This document shows, piece by piece, positions 7,141-10,879 of a DNA stretch of 10,879 nucleotides. This DNA is from Acholeplasmatales bacterium DTU056 (GTDB taxonomy: Bacteria > Bacillota_I > Bacilli_A > ML615J-28 > CAG-698), in the NCBI GenBank assembly GCA_001512985.1, contig LFRX01000011.1, positions 5,291 to 16,169 on the forward strand, written 5' to 3'. Position 1 is the stretch's first letter. Every line of letters starts with the position of its first letter. The notes beneath the pieces were generated by a model that was not told the DNA's origin, ran no database searches, and saw only the letters and a program-made list of their open reading frames with translations. Made by a program: the position numbers and the translations under genes.

Positions 7141-7906
7141 TTTTCGCAAATATTTTAATGGCAAACTTTTTATTGCTACAATCATCCTGCTAGTTGTTTT
7201 TACGGCATTGAATGCTGTTATAAATTATTTTCTTAAGTTAAATAATGAATATACTTATTTTATAAATCCACTAACTTTTTTAGAACAATCATTTAGTCCT
7301 ACGCAAGATTTTGGTATTTTGTATTTAATATTTATGATTGTTATTTTAGTTTCTGATTTTAATCACAATACAATTCGAAATAAAATTATTATAGGATATG
7401 ATCGCAATACTATCTATCTTTCTACTTTGATTTTTACATTAACTACAACTGTTATAAGTTTTTTAGTTTATTCATTGTTAAATTTTTTATTTGCTGGATT
7501 AATTTTTGGATTTAAGGGGATTAAAGCTATAAAAGTTGTTGAAACATTGTTGATGTATGTTTGTGCATTAATATTTTATTATTGCCTTGTTCAGTTAATG
7601 GTTTTCTTAACTCGCTCAACTATTGGCTCTATTGGAATTATGATAGGACTTTCATTTTTAATAATAATTATTATTTCTTCTGTATTTACATCCGCTAAGC
7701 TTAACGATACAACAATAAAATCTTTAAAGTATGTAATTATATTTATTCCAGTGCTTCGCTTAATGATACCAACAATTGGTGGACGTTTACCAGGATTAGA
7801 GTTTACGGGATTTAATGCAGTATTATCTATATTTGTTAGTCTTGTGGTTAGTGGAATCCTAGTTTTTGTTGGATTATACTTAAATAAAAAATTGGATTAT
7901 AATTAA
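7118..7906 (+). CDS. ABC-2 type transporter permease
   Basis: This 262-residue membrane protein has about six hydrophobic segments, at roughly 17-38, 62-80, 98-122, 136-160, 168-186 and 230-255. The stretch DFNHNTIRNKIIIGYDRNTI between the second and third is typical of ABC-2 permeases, which carry a G-T-I-[RK]-N ... G-x-x-R element there. It should pair with the preceding ATPase as an exporter, probably of a peptide or lipid-like compound. The ATG at 7118 is chosen because GGAGG (7104-7108) lies 9 bases before it. The TTG at 7103 overlaps that site. No clear terminator follows; the next gene has its own promoter. Confidence 0.88.
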   Translation: MRNILKADFRKYFNGKLFIATIILLVVFTALNAVINYFLKLNNEYTYFINPLTFLEQSFSPTQDFGILYLIFMIVILVSDFNHNTIRNKIIIGYDRNTIYLSTLIFTLTTTVISFLVYSLLNFLFAGLIFGFKGIKAIKVVETLLMYVCALIFYYCLVQLMVFLTRSTIGSIGIMIGLSFLIIIIISSVFTSAKLNDTTIKSLKYVIIFIPVLRLMIPTIGGRLPGLEFTGFNAVLSIFVSLVVSGILVFVGLYLNKKLDYN

Positions 7907-7946
7907 AAATAACTTCTTAATTTAAAAGATATCCTGAAAAATTCAC

Positions 7947-7975
7947 TTGATAAAATTAAATCAAAATATTATATT
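7947..7975 (+). promoter_or_regulatory. Promoter of the glycosyltransferase-lipoprotein operon
   Basis: TTGATA (7947-7952) and TATATT (7970-7975) are exactly 17 bases apart, each with one mismatch to the vegetative consensus. Initiation would be near 7982, giving a leader of about 27 bases with AGGGTGA (7998-8004) before the ATG at 8009. Confidence 0.7.
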
Positions 7976-8008
7976 TTTATTAGAATAATTTAAAAATAGG
8001 GTGAAATT

Positions 8009-8818
8009 ATGAATATATTAGCCACCTTAAATCGAAATTACTTGTTCCATTTTTTAGTGATGGTTGATTCACTTATGTATCATCATCCTCATGAAAAAAT
8101 TGATTTATATTTAATTAGTAATGATATTAGCCTTGAAGATATTAAATGTTTACAAATGTTTGATAATCTAAGCATTCATCTTATGCAATATCATAATCAA
8201 ATTTTAGCAGTTGCCAAAACAACTTATCGCTATCCACCTGAAATATATACTCGATTATATGCTATTGAATATTTACCAAATACTGTAGAGAGAATTCTAT
8301 ATTTAGATCCAGATATTATCGTTTTAAAAAACTTAAAATCTTTATATGAAATGGACTTTCAAGACAATTACTACATCGGTGCAACCAACGTCAAAGGTTT
8401 TTTAACTCGATTTAATAACTGGAAAAATAAAGCTGCTAAAGGATCAAAATATTTAAATACTGGTGTACTGCTGATTAATATAGAAAAGTTGAGAAAAGAA
8501 CAAAATATTCAAGAGTTAAATGAATATATTATTAAAAATGAAAAACGTTTATTTTTACCAGACCAAGATGTTTTAAATGCTTTATATGGTAATAAAGTAA
8601 TCGTAATTGATAATTTAAAATATAATTTAAGTGATCGTGCTATAAAACGATATAATTTAACTAAGCGGAAAAAAATTAATCGTCACTGGGTTGACGAAAA
8701 TGCTTATATTATTCACTATTATGGGAAAAACAAACCATGGAAAGATAAATATAGAGGTATATTGAAACCATATTATGAGTTTCATGCGGAAAGAGTGAAA
8801 AAGATAATAGAATCATAA
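8009..8818 (+). CDS. Family 8 glycosyltransferase
   Basis: This 269-residue protein has the GT-A fold motifs of family GT8. The metal- and nucleotide-binding DxD is in LYLDPDI (Asp100, Asp102). Other family signatures are YLNTGVLLIN (148-157), LPDQDVLN (183-190) and the C-terminal IIHYYGKNKPW (234-244). Relatives include RfaJ-like sugar transferases of lipopolysaccharide synthesis and the B. subtilis general stress protein GspA. They move a sugar from a UDP-sugar with retention of configuration. There is no signal peptide or membrane helix, so it should act in the cytoplasm or at the inner membrane face. The acceptor is unknown. It is followed after 21 bases by a lipoprotein gene and is probably cotranscribed with it. 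Confidence 0.92.
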   Translation: MNILATLNRNYLFHFLVMVDSLMYHHPHEKIDLYLISNDISLEDIKCLQMFDNLSIHLMQYHNQILAVAKTTYRYPPEIYTRLYAIEYLPNTVERILYLDPDIIVLKNLKSLYEMDFQDNYYIGATNVKGFLTRFNNWKNKAAKGSKYLNTGVLLINIEKLRKEQNIQELNEYIIKNEKRLFLPDQDVLNALYGNKVIVIDNLKYNLSDRAIKRYNLTKRKKINRHWVDENAYIIHYYGKNKPWKDKYRGILKPYYEFHAERVKKIIES

Positions 8819-8839
8819 CGAGAAAAAGTGGGTGAGATA

Positions 8840-10093
8840 ATGAAAAAAAATACAATATTACTTTTCATATTATTACTAATGTTATTTTTAGGAATTACCG
8901 GTTGTAACAATGATAAAAATAATCAAAATGACAAAGAGCCACCACAAGTAGATTATACAATTGTTGATGAGATAGGTAGTTATATTATTCAAAATACTCC
9001 TGATGTAATCACACCAGGATTTCAATTAATTACTACTCACCCACAATATAAATTTGACATAACTTATACTTCAAATAATTTATTAATTTCTTCTGAAGGA
9101 ATATTTTTTTCTACTTCCCCCCAAGAATCAATTCTTACTTTTGAAATTATTCATAATAAGGTTCGAAAAAAATTTACTAAGAAAGTTATTATTGATAAAA
9201 TATCTCCACACATATTACTAAGTCAAATACAAAATATTAATAATCCTAATAAAGGCCCAAATTCCTGTGTTAATCTTGACCTTAATGTTTTAGCAAATAC
9301 CCCGGAAAAAACTTATCTTTTCGGCGGGAAATTTAATATTTATTCGGAATATGATTTGCTTAATAAGTTTTTAATATTCATTAATGGCGAAATTAGTCTG
9401 AGGACCACACTTGCTAATATTAATGGTAATATGTTATTTTATTTATATGAAAATAAAACATATTTAGGAGTTGATGGTAGCCTTAATGTTTTACGTGACG
9501 AACCAAAAATTTATGAAGTAAAAGAAGTAATGGATGCTAGTAAAATCTTAGAGACATTAATTAATGAAGAATTAGATATTAGATTCATTGAAATCTTAGA
9601 AATATTTACTTCATTTGATAAATTTCCTAGAGAAATCATTAATTATTTAGCCAATATCAAGTATGATGAACTAACAACTGACGAAAAAAATTTAATTGAT
9701 GCAATCCTAGGTTTGTTTACAATAAGTTATCAAAATTCAAATTGCTTGTTAGGTATTAAAATTACTAAAGAGAATTTTCAAAATATTTTAATTCAAATCA
9801 ACAATTTAAGTAACATTTTTAATAATATCGATGCTCTTTTGGTGTTTTTAAATGACAACTCTTATTTAGAATTTACAATAAATGTTATCGAGAATAATAT
9901 TTCAATTATTAAACTTGATACAAATATTAAAGTTGAATTACCAAAAGAAAATATGGAATATGAAATTAAACTAACATTAACTGTCAATACCAATGGAGTT
10001 AATAAACCGATATTACCAACCGAAGAAGAACTATTAAAATATCAAGAAGTAGAACAATTCTCTATTTTTAATGATTTCTTTAGATCAATTTAA
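8840..10093 (+). CDS. Lipoprotein of unknown function with Ig-like N-terminal region
   Basis: The family is not recognised. The 417-residue product has a signal peptide and lipobox GITGC with Cys22, so it should be anchored outside the membrane. A short Asn/Asp-rich linker follows. Residues about 37-120 resemble the atrophied bacterial Ig-like domain: a strand pattern with ITYTSNN, then SSEGIFF, then FEIIHNKVRKKFTKKVII. The remaining 300 residues look like strands (about 145-225), a helical middle (230-335) and strands again (340-385); the strand pattern weakly recalls LolA/LppX-like lipoproteins, which is inference only. The ATG at 8840 is chosen because AAAGTGGGTGA (8825-8835) fits the anti-Shine-Dalgarno sequence at 9 of 11 bases; the GTG at 8828 lies inside that site. 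It follows the glycosyltransferase gene by 21 bases, and a strong terminator lies just after it. The gene appears intact. Confidence 0.8.
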   Translation: MKKNTILLFILLLMLFLGITGCNNDKNNQNDKEPPQVDYTIVDEIGSYIIQNTPDVITPGFQLITTHPQYKFDITYTSNNLLISSEGIFFSTSPQESILTFEIIHNKVRKKFTKKVIIDKISPHILLSQIQNINNPNKGPNSCVNLDLNVLANTPEKTYLFGGKFNIYSEYDLLNKFLIFINGEISLRTTLANINGNMLFYLYENKTYLGVDGSLNVLRDEPKIYEVKEVMDASKILETLINEELDIRFIEILEIFTSFDKFPREIINYLANIKYDELTTDEKNLIDAILGLFTISYQNSNCLLGIKITKENFQNILIQINNLSNIFNNIDALLVFLNDNSYLEFTINVIENNISIIKLDTNIKVELPKENMEYEIKLTLTVNTNGVNKPILPTEEELLKYQEVEQFSIFNDFFRSI

Positions 10094-10097
10094 AAGT

Positions 10098-10140
10098 AAT
10101 AAAAACCCCTAGATTAAATGTTAATCTAGGGGTTTTTATT
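10098..10140. terminator. Bidirectional terminator between convergent genes
   Basis: A 20-bp perfect stem (10098-10117 with 10121-10140) has a 3-base loop, a GC core CCCCTAG and A/T tracts on both sides. It starts 4 bases after the lipoprotein stop codon and ends 6 bases before the stop codon of the convergent AlkD-like gene, so it can serve both. Confidence 0.93.
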
Positions 10141-10146
10141 AACTAT

Positions 10147-10830
10147 TTATCGTTTCATAGTACGTAATAAGTTTTTATCTTCTGGTGATATACGATACGA
10201 TTCAATCATTTTTTGAATGGCTTTATTATATGTCCAACGATCTAAATTTGAACTTTCTAAATAAGCTAAGCATTTATCGCGATATTTTGTCATGATTGTT
10301 GCAAATGCCCAAGCAATCCCCATTTTAGTATAATAATGATCGTGTTTAATTGAGTCTAAAATATTAATCACATAGTCAATGTAACTATCATTTAAAAAAT
10401 AACATAACATCATTACTGTCATTACTCGTAATTTAAATGGATGAGTAGATTTTTTATAACTGGTAATAAGGTTCCACACTTTCTCTTGTTCTCTTTTAGC
10501 GATCTTAAAACTTGAACATAAGGTATCACATACTGCCCAATCATTAATTAAATTAACGAAATTATCAAAATATTTTAATAAGACATCAATATCATCTTTG
10601 GCTAAACCAATTACATAAGCATGAATCATCATTAACTCATAAGATGAAAAATCATTTGTGTCAAGAAAACTTTTATAGTCTTTTTTGACAATTTCTCTAG
10701 CAATCTTTTTTAGAACAGGATTTTTAATTCCTAGTACCGGTATATTTCCTGGAACAAGCTTTTTGATAAACTCTTGATGATTGGGGTTTTTAAGGTCTTC
10801 AAGTTTCTTTTTTACTTCATTAACATTCAT
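10147..10830 (-). CDS. alkD: DNA alkylation repair enzyme, AlkD-like HEAT-repeat glycosylase
   Basis: This 227-residue, mostly helical protein has the family's usual length. AlkD-type enzymes remove positively charged alkylated bases such as 3-methyladenine and 7-methylguanine as the first step of base excision repair. Residues matching the AlkD active cleft are present with the right spacing: Trp98 and Asp102 in NDWAVCDTL, Arg135 in FKLRVMTVMM and Trp174 in GIAWAFATI, corresponding (from memory of B. cereus AlkD) to Trp109, Asp113, Arg148 and Trp187. The ATG at 10830 opens MNVNEVKKKLE, the typical N-terminus, with TGTGAT and AAAGG upstream as a modest binding site. The gene stands alone, convergent with the lipoprotein operon. 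Confidence 0.9.
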   Translation of the reverse strand: MNVNEVKKKLEDLKNPNHQEFIKKLVPGNIPVLGIKNPVLKKIAREIVKKDYKSFLDTNDFSSYELMMIHAYVIGLAKDDIDVLLKYFDNFVNLINDWAVCDTLCSSFKIAKREQEKVWNLITSYKKSTHPFKLRVMTVMMLCYFLNDSYIDYVINILDSIKHDHYYTKMGIAWAFATIMTKYRDKCLAYLESSNLDRWTYNKAIQKMIESYRISPEDKNLLRTMKR

Positions 10831-10852
10831 GTTATCACATACCTTTGCATTA

Positions 10853-10858
10853 ATTATA
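10853..10858 (-). promoter_or_regulatory. Likely -10 box of the AlkD-like gene
   Basis: A perfect TATAAT on the - strand lies 22 bases upstream of the ATG at 10830. With a 17-base spacer, the -35 box would end with GCAA at the window edge and have its first two bases outside. TTGCAA would fit but cannot be confirmed. Confidence 0.5.
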
Positions 10859-10879
10859 ACAAATTATTTCAAAAATTGC

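Overview
The window is AT-rich DNA that reads with the standard bacterial code: TGG encodes Trp, TGA ends three genes, and Shine-Dalgarno sites have the form GAGGTGAT or AAGGAG. A complete GerA-type spore germinant receptor operon shows that the host lineage forms, or formed, endospores. This points to a low-G+C Bacillota; the genus cannot be fixed from the sequence.

Layout. Positions 145-2160 (+) hold three consecutive damaged genes. The first is a ring-cleaving dioxygenase/glyoxalase-family gene of the MhqA/E/O type, broken by a -1 shift in an A run. The second is its usual partner, an MhqD-like alpha/beta hydrolase, cut by an in-frame TAA. The third is a short SdpI-family membrane protein, broken by a -1 shift in a T run. 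Both frameshifts lie on heptamers of slippery type (A AAA AAG and T TTT TTC), so recoding, assembly error and real decay all have to be considered. Real decay or assembly error is more likely, because the middle gene carries a plain nonsense codon that slippage cannot fix.

Positions 2187-6271 (-) hold the germinant receptor operon in the order A-C-B, followed by a 69-residue two-helix protein. Each gene overlaps the next by 1 to 4 bases, and the operon ends at a strong bidirectional hairpin. The small last gene is a good candidate for the D subunit described for some GerA-type receptors.

Divergent from it, positions 6355-7906 (+) hold a BcrA-type ABC ATPase and its ABC-2 permease behind a clear promoter. 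Positions 7947-10140 (+) hold a second promoter, a family 8 glycosyltransferase, an unrecognised lipoprotein with an Ig-like N-terminal region, and a long-stem terminator. Convergent to that is an AlkD-like DNA glycosylase gene (10147-10830, -), whose promoter is cut by the window edge.

No tRNA, rRNA, CRISPR array, transposase or phage gene was seen. The most interesting items are the run of three broken genes with slippery-site frameshifts, and the translationally coupled fourth ger gene.
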